Shown here one piece after another: positions 1 to 6,276 of a DNA stretch of 11,894 bases; within the stretch, counting starts at the first letter, position 1, and each line of letters opens with the position of its first letter. The DNA lies in assembly GCA_012841735.1 (NCBI GenBank), contig DUUE01000169.1:1-11894 (forward strand), in the 5' to 3' direction. This DNA comes from Bacillota bacterium (GTDB lineage Bacteria; Bacillota; Dethiobacteria; Dethiobacterales; Dethiobacteraceae). Below the pieces are notes generated by a model. The model searched no databases and had not been told where the DNA came from. It saw only the letters and a program-made list of their open reading frames with translations. The position numbers and the translations under genes were made by a program.

Positions 1-1
1 A

Positions 2-1525
2 ACTGAATTTGACCGGCCTCCCCATCCGTATTGGCTTGATTTTGCTCCCCCCGGAGCCTATCCGTCCCTGGAAGACAACATTTCCGTGGATGTGGCCGTG
101 GTGGGAGGCGGGATTGCCGGTATTACCTGTGCCCTGCTGCTGAAAGAAGCAGGTTTTAATGTTGCCGTGCTGGAAGCGGACCGGATCGGACGGGGAGCCA
201 CAGGCCATACAACCGCCAAAATCACTTCTCAGCATGACATTATTTATACCAAGATCAGGCAAGCCCTGGGAAAGTCCCTGGCGCGGCAGTATGCGGAAGC
301 AAATGAAACGGCGCTGACTAAAATTGCGGAACTGATTGAGGAAAAACGGCTTGATTGTGATTTCAGCTGGCAAAATGCTTATCTTTTCACACAGCGGGAT
401 GATTATGTGCCCAAAATTGAAGCAGAAGCCGCCCTGGCGTCTGAACTGGGCATCAAAGCATCTGTTGTGGAAAATCCCGGGCTGCCGTTTCCGGTGAAGG
501 CCGCCCTCTGCTATGAAGGCCAGGCCCAGTTCCACCCCCTGAAATATCTTTTCTCCCTGGCGGAGGCTATCCCGGGAGGAGGCAGCCATATTTTTGAGCA
601 GGCACGTGTCATCAAACTGGAACAGGACGGCAAATACCGCCTGCACACTGCCGGTGGCAGGCAGGTAACGGCCGCAAAAGTGGTTCTGGCCACCCAGTAT
701 CCCTGCTACAATAAAGCCGGCCTCTATTTTTCCCGGATTTATGTGGAGCGTTCATATGTCGTGGCGGTGCGAACAAAAGAACCCTATCCCGGCGGCATGT
801 ATATTTCCGCCGAGGTGCCCGGACGCTCGCTGCGCGCGGCTCCGGCAGGCGGTGAAGAGCTGGTACTGGTTGGCGGTGAGCACCACAAAACGGGTCAGGG
901 GCCTGACACCACCACCCATTACCGGAACCTGGTCGCTTTTGCCCGCAAAATCTTTCCGGAGCCGGACATTCGCTACCGCTGGTCGACACAGGACTGCACG
1001 ACAGTTGACCGCATTCCCTATGTGGGGCGCTTCCTGCCTGAGACACCGGACCTGTACCTGATTACCGGTTTTGCCAAATGGGGGATGACAAACAGTATGG
1101 CCGCCGCTCTCCTGATCCGAGATTTGCTGGTAAAGGGAGAAAGCCCCTGGCAGGATGTCTATGACCCTGCCCGCAAAACTGTGACTGCTGCGGCTAAAAC
1201 CTTTATGGTGGAAAACCTTAATGTGGCCAAAGAGTTTATTACGGGCAAACTTGCTTCCGCCCCTTCCGTGGAAGATGTGCGCCCAAGTGAAGGCAAAAAT
1301 GTCATGTATCACGGCCAAAAAGCGGGGGCTTACAGGGATGAGGAGGGGAAACTCTACCTGGTTGATACAACCTGTACCCATCTGGGCTGCGAGCTCACCT
1401 GGAATGCGGCGGAACGCACCTGGGATTGTCCCTGCCACGGCTCAAGGTTTTCTTATACGGGTGATATTGTCACCGGGCCTGCCGTGGAGCCGCTCGCTTC
1501 CCTGAAAGAACCTGCGCAAACTTAA
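2..1525 (+). CDS. FAD-dependent oxidoreductase with C-terminal Rieske [2Fe-2S] domain (5' partial)
   Basis: This is a DAO-type FAD oxidoreductase fused to a Rieske domain, the architecture of Bacillus YhfW. The substrate is unknown; such proteins probably pass electrons between the flavin and the [2Fe-2S] centre in the cytoplasm. The dinucleotide-binding motif VVGGGIAG follows GTG at 86, and ATGHTTAKIT lies about 40 residues later. The Rieske ligands are complete: Cys 1373-1375 and His 1379-1381, then after 15 residues Cys 1427-1429 and His 1436-1438. The two extra cysteines that can form the usual disulfide are at 1388 and 1433. The frame stays open to base 2, and upstream residues reading YWLD...YPSLEDNISVDVAVVGGG match the usual N-terminus of this family. 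I therefore reject GTG 86 as the start and treat the gene as cut by the window edge, lacking only a few residues. It ends at a hairpin terminator and converges on the TetR gene. Confidence 0.9.
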   Translation, partial: TEFDRPPHPYWLDFAPPGAYPSLEDNISVDVAVVGGGIAGITCALLLKEAGFNVAVLEADRIGRGATGHTTAKITSQHDIIYTKIRQALGKSLARQYAEANETALTKIAELIEEKRLDCDFSWQNAYLFTQRDDYVPKIEAEAALASELGIKASVVENPGLPFPVKAALCYEGQAQFHPLKYLFSLAEAIPGGGSHIFEQARVIKLEQDGKYRLHTAGGRQVTAAKVVLATQYPCYNKAGLYFSRIYVERSYVVAVRTKEPYPGGMYISAEVPGRSLRAAPAGGEELVLVGGEHHKTGQGPDTTTHYRNLVAFARKIFPEPDIRYRWSTQDCTTVDRIPYVGRFLPETPDLYLITGFAKWGMTNSMAAALLIRDLLVKGESPWQDVYDPARKTVTAAAKTFMVENLNVAKEFITGKLASAPSVEDVRPSEGKNVMYHGQKAGAYRDEEGKLYLVDTTCTHLGCELTWNAAERTWDCPCHGSRFSYTGDIVTGPAVEPLASLKEPAQT

Positions 1526-1532
1526 CGGAAAA

Positions 1533-1561
1533 GCCCTGCCGGAATGGCAGGGCCTGTTTTT
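1533..1561. terminator. Bidirectional rho-independent terminator between the Rieske/FAD gene and tetR
   Basis: A perfect 8-bp stem (GCCCTGCC at 1533-1540, GGCAGGGC at 1546-1553) encloses a 5-nt loop. It is followed on the plus strand by CTGTTTTT. On the minus strand the stem is preceded by A-rich sequence and followed by CTTTTCC, so it can also end the convergent tetR transcript, whose stop codon lies at 1565-1567. Confidence 0.85.
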
Positions 1562-1564
1562 GCT

Positions 1565-2152
1565 TTATGAAGTAAGGATACTGGTCAGCATCATTTCCAT
1601 ATACCGGACCAGATAAGCGGCCAAATCATACTTGCCGTCATGCTGGCACCAGTCGTAGACGGCGCCCCGGGCGGCAATAAACAAATACCGGCTGATTTCT
1701 TCCGGGGTCATGTCCGTGCGTATCTCTCCCGCCTGCTGTCCCTGGCAGATGATATCCTGCAGCACGTTTTGCATGGGACGTCCTTTGGTAAACATTTTAT
1801 TCTGGGCATTAAAAAGATGCTTGACAAAGTCAACCCCGCTTTTCATGTTGTAGTCGCCATAATACTTAAAAAAATGCAGAATCTTCTCGGCGGAACTGTC
1901 AAACTGCCGGATTTGTGCGGAGACAATCTGTAAAAAATAATTGTCAGCTTCCTGGAAAATGGCACTGAGCACATCATACTTGGATTTAAAGCGATTGTAG
2001 AAAGAGCCGACGGAAACACCGGCTTTATGACAAATCTCCTCAATGGTAATGTTGTCAAAACCTTTGCTCTGCATGAGACGGACGGCTGTTTTATAAATTG
2101 TATCCTGCGTTTTTTTTGCCTGCAACTGGCGTTTGGTAAGTTTGGCTTCCAT
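1565..2152 (-). CDS. TetR/AcrR family transcriptional regulator
   Basis: This is a 195-aa protein of usual TetR length. Residues about 10-60 form the DNA-binding domain: a helix with KTAVRLMQSKGFDNITIEEI, then the recognition region AGVSVGSFYNRFKSKYDVL, which fits the TetR signature. The remaining residues are a mostly helical C-terminal ligand-binding and dimerisation region with no recognisable ligand class. The ATG at 2150-2152 has GGAG about six bases upstream, which supports this start. The gene is convergent with the Rieske/FAD gene and transcribed away from the DUF6147-like gene, so its target is not obvious from position. Autoregulation is possible because a small palindrome lies within its own promoter. 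The family assignment is firm; the regulated function is unknown. Confidence 0.93.
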   Translation of the reverse strand: MEAKLTKRQLQAKKTQDTIYKTAVRLMQSKGFDNITIEEICHKAGVSVGSFYNRFKSKYDVLSAIFQEADNYFLQIVSAQIRQFDSSAEKILHFFKYYGDYNMKSGVDFVKHLFNAQNKMFTKGRPMQNVLQDIICQGQQAGEIRTDMTPEEISRYLFIAARGAVYDWCQHDGKYDLAAYLVRYMEMMLTSILTS

Positions 2153-2189
2153 TTTTTACTCCATAGGTAATAGTCTTTTACAGCTATTC

Positions 2190-2219
2190 ATTATATCAAT
2201 AATTGTCTTTGAAAGTAAA
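2190..2219 (-). promoter_or_regulatory. Probable sigma-A promoter of tetR with a small palindrome
   Basis: On the minus strand a TTTACT -35 (2214-2219) and a perfect TATAAT -10 (2190-2195) are 18 bp apart, giving a leader of about 30 nt before the TetR start. CAATAATTG, an interrupted palindrome at 2197-2205, sits in the spacer and could be part of an autoregulatory operator. The operator role is inference. Confidence 0.5.
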
Positions 2220-2247
2220 GCCACAGCGTAAAAAACAGCCACAGCAC

Positions 2248-2295
2248 AAAAAACCCCCGGGGATCATGCCTTGACCGCCGGCACAATTCCCGGGG
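2248..2295 (-). terminator. Strong rho-independent terminator downstream of the DUF6147-like gene
   Basis: Read on the minus strand, two 16-nt arms (2295-2280 and 2270-2255) pair with one mismatch and two G-U wobbles around a 9-nt loop. A run of six T follows (plus-strand A run at 2248-2253). The arms contain CCCCGGG. This ends the minus-strand transcript before it reaches tetR. Confidence 0.85.
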
Positions 2296-2317
2296 TGGGG
2301 GGGAACGGAGGATATTA

Positions 2318-2347
2318 ATGACAAAACAGGCAAAGTCCTGTTATAAT
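2318..2347 (+). promoter_or_regulatory. Plus-strand sigma-A-like promoter facing into the 3' end of a minus-strand gene
   Basis: ATGACA (2318-2323), an 18-bp spacer and a perfect TATAAT (2342-2347) form a promoter-like element. It points at the 3' end of the oppositely oriented DUF6147-like gene, and no plus-strand gene follows within 450 bp. The spacer contains the inverted repeat AACAGG-N6-CCTGTT (2325-2342), which could be an operator or, on the minus strand, a weak terminator hairpin. Whether it is active is unknown. Confidence 0.35.
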
Positions 2348-2363
2348 ACAAGAGGGACAGGCA

Positions 2364-2765
2364 TCAGGAAAAATACAAGCCGGCGGTGACTGTATACGCT
2401 TGCTCCGGCAATCCGCCCAGTTTCGCATAATGGACTGCCCTGACGCGGTAATAATACCCTCTGGGCGGGATGATCATCTTGTTTACACTGCAATAATCGG
2501 TATTTTTCAGTGTTGAGCTCCAGGATGTAATGTCAACCCAGGCGCTGCCGTTCCAGTATTGCAGGTAAATTGTGGTGGTGACTTCATTACAGGTAAAGTA
2601 GGTACTTGTCCAGCCGGAAATGGTAACATACTCGGAGTTTACCGAAATAAAAGATTCGTAATCCCAGATCAGAAACAAAGAGTGCGGCTTAATATCTCCG
2701 GCCTGGACCGCAGTAGCGCACACCAGCAGCAGAATAAAAGTAAGGGCGATTGTTTTCCGCAGCAT
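2364..2765 (-). CDS. Small secreted protein, DUF6147-like
   Basis: This is a 133-aa protein with a clear Sec signal peptide. It has a basic n-region (MLRK), a hydrophobic core at residues about 5-18, and a likely signal peptidase I site after VQA at residue 22. The mature part is beta-rich: a segment ending TIYLQYWNGSAWVDITSW, then a C-terminal part with PPRGYYYRVRAVH. This pattern resembles the DUF6147 family of short exported Firmicute proteins, but the match is from memory and tentative. The mature part has two cysteines, which could form a disulfide once exported. The ATG at 2763-2765 has a weak AAAGG upstream. The gene is divergent from an ECF sigma factor operon and shares its control region, so it may be a target of that sigma factor. 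Its function is unknown. Confidence 0.72.
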   Translation of the reverse strand: MLRKTIALTFILLLVCATAVQAGDIKPHSLFLIWDYESFISVNSEYVTISGWTSTYFTCNEVTTTIYLQYWNGSAWVDITSWSSTLKNTDYCSVNKMIIPPRGYYYRVRAVHYAKLGGLPEQAYTVTAGLYFS

Positions 2766-2806
2766 TTTACATACCAGCCTTTCTGATTTTGTTCTCTGTT
2801 AAATAA

Positions 2807-2830
2807 GACAACCGGAGTGATAAAAGGTTG
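2807..2830 (-). promoter_or_regulatory. Candidate ECF-type promoter in the divergent control region
   Basis: On the minus strand CAACC (2830-2826) is followed by TTTT and, after 16 bp, by GTC (2809-2807). This resembles the AAC...GTC form of many ECF promoters and is correctly placed for the secreted-protein gene. The same block is an inverted repeat, CAACC (2809-2813) and GGTTG (2826-2830), so a mirrored -35-like element faces the sigma operon. Assignment is by pattern only. Confidence 0.35.
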
Positions 2831-2902
2831 CATGATTTTGCATTTTTTAAAACACGGCAGGAGATTTTTAGCCGGCAGGGGGAAGGGGAGCTGACAGGAA
2901 AG

Positions 2903-3448
2903 ATGTCCTTGAATGAGGTGCGAGATCTTTATGTAAGCCATGCGCCGAAAATTTTTTATCTTATCCGGCGCATAGTGCATAACACCAGCATTGCGGAAGA
3001 AATACTGCACGATACTTTTTTGCAGGCCATGCTGAAATATCACACCCTGAAAAACAAAGACAAAGCCGTAACATGGCTTTACCGGATTGCTGTCAATTCA
3101 GCCCTGAATGCCGTGAAAAAGAGTAAAAATGCGGAGGCGGCCGCCGCCAAACTGTGGCGGCAGGCAGAGTATGCCCTGCAGGAGGACCCCTTGCTGTATT
3201 TAACCGAGCAGGAAGCGGCGGAACAGATCAAAAGGGGCCTGCAGCAACTGGACAGTTTGTCCTTTACCGTTTTGACGCTCTTTTATTACGAGGAGTTTAC
3301 CATCAGGCAGATCAGCGAAATTCTGCAACTTGCGCCCGGGACGGTCAAATCGCGTTTGCACCGGGCGAAAAAACAGCTGAAATTGTACCTGGAAAGCAAT
3401 TCTTACCAAAAAGACAAAGGGGATACATACAATGAAGGATCGCTTTGA
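2903..3448 (+). CDS. RNA polymerase sigma factor, ECF (sigma-70 region 2 and region 4)
   Basis: This is an extracytoplasmic-function sigma factor of 181 aa, the normal length for the class. Region 2 is seen early: YLIRRIVHNTSIAEEILHDT, then AVTWLYRIAVNSALN, the motif contacting the -10 element and core polymerase. Region 4 is seen late: LDSLSFTVLTLFYYEEFTIR, then ILQLAPGTVKSRLHRAKKQL, the -35-binding helix-turn-helix. An open frame reaches back to a TTG at 2828, but ATG 2903 is preferred because the domain begins there and purine-rich AGGAAAG lies just before it. The gene overlaps the next one by 17 nt, so the two are translationally coupled. That next gene has the layout of an anti-sigma factor, which is the usual ECF arrangement. 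It probably reads its own promoter and perhaps that of the divergent secreted protein. The inducing signal is unknown. Confidence 0.92.
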   Translation: MSLNEVRDLYVSHAPKIFYLIRRIVHNTSIAEEILHDTFLQAMLKYHTLKNKDKAVTWLYRIAVNSALNAVKKSKNAEAAAAKLWRQAEYALQEDPLLYLTEQEAAEQIKRGLQQLDSLSFTVLTLFYYEEFTIRQISEILQLAPGTVKSRLHRAKKQLKLYLESNSYQKDKGDTYNEGSL

Positions 3449-4208
3449 GCAGAGCATCAGAACTGCGCTGGCGGAAGATTTCGCCGGGTTGGAAACCGAC
3501 AACCTGGGGCGAGTCTGGGCAAAAATAGAAATGTCTGCGCAAAAATACCGGCACAAAAACATGCGGCGCAGGCAGCTTGCTGTTGCCGCCGTTTTCCTTG
3601 CCGCTCTCCTGCTGGGCTTTTCCTTGCTGCCCCTGGCAGGGAAAAGTGAAGCGGGAAATGTCGGTGATTTTATCCGCAATCTGTACCGCAACACTGTTGG
3701 CCGGCTGTTTAATATTACCTTTACTCCGGTGGACCAGCCGGCACCGTCGCAGGAGAATATGATAAAACCTGATGATATTGTAATACTGGAAGAGGGGCAA
3801 AACCAGCCGGGCTACCAGGAAATTACCCTGGCGGAACTGGCCGAAATCTGCCCGTACCCGCTCTACCTGCCGCAAGACGGGCAGGCTTTCACTGTGAAAA
3901 AACTGCTGTATGAAAAGGTAAATCCTGTCCACTGGCGGATTATGGCAACCATTGGCAGTGAACATGGCGATTTTTCCTTTTTCCAGGAAAGATCGCCGGA
4001 CACCGGTTCGTATGCCTTCGGTTTTGACGAAGAAGATACAACAATGGAAATGCTCATGCACAACGGCATGAGGTATCTGGTAATACAGGAACGCTATGAA
4101 ACCACGAGAGTAAAATGGGTAAAAGACGGCGTCAAATTCAGTATTTATGGCACCTTGGGCATGGACGAGGCTTTGGCTGCAGCGGAAAAGGTTGCAGAGT
4201 ATAAATAA
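3432..4208 (+). CDS. Single-pass membrane protein, probable anti-sigma factor (DUF4367-like C-terminal domain)
   Basis: This is a 258-aa protein. A cytoplasmic N-terminal part (residues 1-47) rich in charged residues ends in MRRRQ. One transmembrane segment follows at about 48-68 (LAVAAVFLAALLLGFSLLPLAG). An extracytoplasmic region of about 190 residues comes next, with EICPYPLYLPQDGQ near residue 140 and a C-terminal part of the kind classed as DUF4367. Positive residues before the segment predict N-in topology. It overlaps the ECF sigma gene by 17 nt, and together with the topology this points to a membrane anti-sigma factor holding that sigma factor. No zinc-finger (HxxxCxxC) anti-sigma motif is visible in the N-terminal part, so binding would be of another type. 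ATG 3432 has AAGGGG upstream. A strong terminator ends the operon. Confidence 0.8.
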   Translation: MKDRFEQSIRTALAEDFAGLETDNLGRVWAKIEMSAQKYRHKNMRRRQLAVAAVFLAALLLGFSLLPLAGKSEAGNVGDFIRNLYRNTVGRLFNITFTPVDQPAPSQENMIKPDDIVILEEGQNQPGYQEITLAELAEICPYPLYLPQDGQAFTVKKLLYEKVNPVHWRIMATIGSEHGDFSFFQERSPDTGSYAFGFDEEDTTMEMLMHNGMRYLVIQERYETTRVKWVKDGVKFSIYGTLGMDEALAAAEKVAEYK

Positions 4209-4212
4209 AGTC

Positions 4213-4247
4213 AAACAACAACCCCCGCACCGCGGGGGTTGTTGTTT
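4213..4247. terminator. Bidirectional rho-independent terminator after the sigma/anti-sigma operon
   Basis: A perfect 16-bp inverted repeat (4213-4228 and 4232-4247) has a 3-nt loop. The inner part is CCCCCGC/GCGGGGG and the outer part is AAACAACAA/TTGTTGTTT, giving a GC core and U-rich tail on either strand. It also lies just past the stop of the minus-strand spore protein gene. Confidence 0.9.
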
Positions 4248-4261
4248 CCGGCTGGTGAAAA

Positions 4262-4483
4262 TTATTCATAATCGACTTGCATCCCGTAGATATTTTCCGG
4301 TTCTGCAGGCCGGCCTGTATATTCCAGCTCGGACAAGGGCACACTCATTCTTCTCTTGGTTCCGATAACAGAAACCACTGCACTTGTGTCTGTTACGCTT
4401 TCAATCCAGACGGGCACATCCTGAAACTGAACTTCAATGTTTTCTGCAGCTTTCATGATTTGTTCCGCAGTTTGCCTGTCCAT
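4262..4483 (-). CDS. sspH: H-type small acid-soluble spore protein (SspH-like)
   Basis: This is a 73-aa protein of the minor H-type SASP family, made in the forespore. Family marks are the start MDRQTAEQIMKAAENIEVQF, then VPVWIESV, and later MSVPLSELE. These match the usual layout MD..rA..I..s...i.V.y...PVWI.....V.VpveeL. It is longer than the roughly 57-60 residues typical of the family because of a C-terminal tail of about 20 residues ending MQVDYE. The frame is open far upstream, but ATG 4481-4483 is the true start: AAGGAGGGA lies six bases before it and the family similarity begins there. A CATACTA forespore-type -10 is immediately upstream. The gene marks the host as an endospore former. 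It is monocistronic and shares its 3' terminator with the convergent sigma operon. The symbol is given by family similarity. Confidence 0.88.
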   Translation of the reverse strand: MDRQTAEQIMKAAENIEVQFQDVPVWIESVTDTSAVVSVIGTKRRMSVPLSELEYTGRPAEPENIYGMQVDYE

Positions 4484-4501
4484 TGAATCCCTCCTTACAA
4501 C

Positions 4502-4533
4502 TAGTATGCAACAATTGCAGGGTCCGCTATGCG
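4502..4533 (-). promoter_or_regulatory. Candidate forespore (sigma-G/F) promoter of the SASP gene
   Basis: On the minus strand CATACTA (4508-4502) matches the -10 of sigma-G/F promoters. CGCATA (4533-4528) lies 19 bp upstream and contains GCATA, which fits the loose -35. The spacer is about one base longer than usual. The start point would fall at or just before the AAGGAGGG ribosome binding site, giving a very short leader. Confidence 0.5.
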
Positions 4534-4563
4534 AAGAAGCTGTCGTGCTGAATAATTTCTTTT

Positions 4564-4569
4564 TATAAT
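4564..4569 (+). promoter_or_regulatory. Possible -10 element of the URO-D-like methyltransferase 1 unit
   Basis: TATAAT is present 169 bp before the start codon, but no good -35 lies 16-18 bp upstream. A TTGACT at 4598-4603 is not followed by a -10. The promoter of this unit is therefore uncertain and may need an activator. Confidence 0.3.
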
Positions 4570-4737
4570 AAAGGATTTGCCCGCTCTGAAAGCGAACTTG
4601 ACTTATGATCTTTATTTGCTGCCGGAAAGTTTTTGGCCTGCGGTGTCGGCAGGTATGTCGGGACCTGCGATTAAATGTGGCTGTATCTGCTTGTATTGCG
4701 GCAACAGTTGCAAGGACAAAAAGGGAGAGGTGGTAAA

Positions 4738-5907
4738 ATGAACGACCTTGAACAGGCACGCCTGGAAAGAAGGCAAATGATGGATGACGTCATTAACAAC
4801 CGCCAGCCCACACGGGTACCGGTTTTAAGTGCATGTTCGACCTGGGCCTATTATTACAAGGGGTATAAACCCCTGGACGGGCTTGATAATGACGAAGTGC
4901 TGGCGGAAGTCAGCCGGGCCATCTACACTGACTTTTACTGGGATGTAGTGGATATAGGGCCGGCGGTTTTCCACCATCCGGATCTCCCTGAGATTCTGGG
5001 GGGCGGCACATTTACTTTTAACCAGGAAGGACTGCACCAGACCCGGCCGGGAGCAATCAATGTCATGGAGCCGGAGGAATATCCGGAACTGATTAAAGAC
5101 CCCTATGCCTACATACTCAATTATATTCTGCCCAGAAGATATGCCCTTTTTGCCCCGGATGTTGATTTCAATGCCAAATATGAAGGCATTTTAAAAGTAT
5201 TTGCGATCCGTGACAGCATTGCCAGGCGGGCGAAATTGCATGATGACATTGCAGAGAAGGAATTTGGCCTGTTTAACGCGGTCAACGGCCTGCTGCTGGC
5301 TCCCGTTGACTTTATCCTGGACTATCTGCGTGATTTCAGCGGCGTAATGCAGGACATTAAACGCCGTCCCGAAGCCGTGCGTGATGCGGGCATGGCTCTC
5401 GTGCAGTATTCCCTGGACGGCGTGGCCAATGTTAAACCTGAAGCGGGCAAGACGCTGCTGATTCCCATGCATTTGCCGACCTTCCTTAACCCGCGGGATT
5501 TTGAAAAAGTTTACTGGCCTTCTTACAAGGCCCTGGTGGATACCCTGGTGGCGAGAGGACACATTGTCAAATGTGCTTTTGAACGCAAATATGAGCACCT
5601 CTTCGATTTCCTGCAGGATTTGCCGAAAAATAAAACTGTGGGTGTCTTTGAAGATGACGATATCCGCCTGGTGAAAAAGAAACTGGGAGACACCATGGCG
5701 ATTCAGGGCGGCCTTTCCACCCAGGCACTGTATTATGCCGGCAAAGAAGAATGCCTTGATATTGTCAAAGGGTTAATTGACGACCTGGCCCCGGGAGGAG
5801 GTTATATTTTCGGGACCAATAAATCCATGATTCATGCAACGGACGGAAATCCGGAAAACCTGAAGGCCGTCAATGAGTTTGTCCGTGAATACGGGGTTTA
5901 CAGGTAG
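4738..5907 (+). CDS. Uroporphyrinogen-decarboxylase-fold corrinoid methyltransferase (methyltransferase I type) 1
   Basis: This is a 389-aa member of the URO-D superfamily of cobalamin methyltransferases (COG0407-like), expected to form a cytoplasmic TIM barrel. Family marks are the N-terminal PTRVPVL, IPMHLPTFLNPRDFEKVYWP around residue 243, the KKKLGDTMAIQGGLS strand near 313-326, and the C-terminal DLAPGGGYIF and NPENLKAV. In this genomic setting it probably moves a methyl group from an unidentified donor to a corrinoid protein, as MtvB-type O-demethylases do; the substrate cannot be read from sequence. The His-x-Cys and distal Cys zinc ligands of MtaA/MtbA appear replaced; Glu282 (CAFE) and Lys362 occupy those places. 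The frame extends back to ATG 4675, but ATG 4738 with GGGAGAGG upstream gives the normal N-terminus. A real heme-pathway decarboxylase is unlikely given length and neighbours. A 37-aa gene follows 14 nt later, and no corrinoid protein gene lies within its own unit. Confidence 0.87.
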   Translation: MNDLEQARLERRQMMDDVINNRQPTRVPVLSACSTWAYYYKGYKPLDGLDNDEVLAEVSRAIYTDFYWDVVDIGPAVFHHPDLPEILGGGTFTFNQEGLHQTRPGAINVMEPEEYPELIKDPYAYILNYILPRRYALFAPDVDFNAKYEGILKVFAIRDSIARRAKLHDDIAEKEFGLFNAVNGLLLAPVDFILDYLRDFSGVMQDIKRRPEAVRDAGMALVQYSLDGVANVKPEAGKTLLIPMHLPTFLNPRDFEKVYWPSYKALVDTLVARGHIVKCAFERKYEHLFDFLQDLPKNKTVGVFEDDDIRLVKKKLGDTMAIQGGLSTQALYYAGKEECLDIVKGLIDDLAPGGGYIFGTNKSMIHATDGNPENLKAVNEFVREYGVYR

Positions 5908-5921
5908 GGGGGCGTAAAAGA

Positions 5922-6035
5922 ATGGAAAACAATAACCGTGAAGTTTTGGAAAAAATAGCCAAAGAAGTGCTGGGGGCAAATACCCCTGAAGAAGTAGAAA
6001 AAGCCGTGAAAATGTTAATCAAGTCATTTGCGTAA
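5922..6035 (+). CDS. 37-aa microprotein paired with URO-D-like methyltransferase 1
   Basis: This short gene starts at ATG 5922, 14 nt after the methyltransferase stop, behind a GGGGGG ribosome binding site. It ends at TAA 6033-6035, six bases before a perfect terminator, so it is the last gene of the unit. The protein is acidic to neutral and almost wholly helical: EVLEKIAKEVLGAN, then TPEEVEKAVKMLIKSF. By eye it resembles the first two helices of the corrinoid-protein cap domain. In an ungapped alignment of 26 residues to corrinoid protein 2 about 8 are identical (V-L...V...T.E...KAV). I do not recognise a family. Placement between a stop and a terminator, with a ribosome binding site and good codons, makes it a likely real gene; its function is unknown. 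Confidence 0.68.
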   Translation: MENNNREVLEKIAKEVLGANTPEEVEKAVKMLIKSFA

Positions 6036-6040
6036 GCAGG

Positions 6041-6066
6041 GGGAGGCAGACGGTGCCTCCCTTTTT
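6041..6066 (+). terminator. Rho-independent terminator ending the URO-D-like 1 unit
   Basis: A perfect 8-bp stem (GGGAGGCA at 6041-6048 and TGCCTCCC at 6054-6061) has the loop GACGG and is followed at once by TTTTT. It separates the first methyltransferase unit from the corrinoid protein 1 unit. Confidence 0.9.
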
Positions 6067-6068
6067 CC

Positions 6069-6114
6069 GCTCCGGTGCAATAACTGCGGCAGGCCGGAGC
6101 CGGCGCCCGTTGCA
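6069..6114 (+). other. GC-rich inverted repeat with possible pseudoknot between two units
   Basis: GCTCCGG (6069-6075) pairs perfectly with CCGGAGC (6094-6100). The loop sequence TGCAA (6076-6080) can pair with TTGCA (6110-6114) outside the hairpin, a pseudoknot-like layout. It lies after a terminator and before the next promoter, so it is not part of either predicted transcript. No function can be assigned. Confidence 0.3.
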
Positions 6115-6158
6115 TTAGGGCTGTACTGTGCAGGAAAAGATTTTCTCACTATCCTTTA

Positions 6159-6187
6159 TTTACACAATAATCAGATAATGATATACT
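6159..6187 (+). promoter_or_regulatory. Sigma-A promoter of the corrinoid protein 1 unit
   Basis: TTTACA (6159-6164), a 17-bp spacer and TATACT (6182-6187) make a near-consensus promoter. The predicted leader is about 80 nt and contains a stable hairpin (6204-6213 with 6228-6237; core CGGCAGCT/AGCTGCCG) with no T tract behind it. Confidence 0.75.
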
Positions 6188-6203
6188 ATAGATATGCAAT
6201 GAT

Positions 6204-6237
6204 TGCGGCAGCTTGATCTTCACCGGCAGCTGCCGTA
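6204..6237 (+). promoter_or_regulatory. Leader hairpin upstream of corrinoid protein 1
   Basis: The 10-bp stem has eight perfect central pairs plus one G-U and one T-A pair, around a 14-nt loop. It lies in the predicted 5' leader, about 25 nt before the AAAGGAGGT ribosome binding site. It is not a terminator because no U run follows; it may stabilise the mRNA or bind a regulator. That role is inference. Confidence 0.4.
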
Positions 6238-6276
6238 TCAGCACAATAATTCATACCAATTAAAGGAGGTATGCAC

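Noticed and set aside
86..88. GTG 86 as start of the Rieske/FAD gene
   Set aside because: The frame is open to the window edge and the upstream residues match the family N-terminus, so the gene starts outside the window.
2828..2902. TTG-initiated N-terminal extension of the ECF sigma factor
   Set aside because: The extension is not family-like and overlaps the divergent promoter region; ATG 2903 gives a normal sigma factor.
4598..4603. TTGACT as a -35 element of the URO-D-like 1 promoter
   Set aside because: No -10 element lies 16-18 bp downstream.
4675..4737. 21-residue N-terminal extension of URO-D-like methyltransferase 1
   Set aside because: ATG 4675 has no ribosome binding site, while ATG 4738 follows GGGAGAGG and starts at the family N-terminus.
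6067..6276. Cobalamin riboswitch before corrinoid protein 1
   Set aside because: No GCCACTG-type B12 box or the usual multi-helix core is visible; the leader is only about 80 nt with a simple hairpin.
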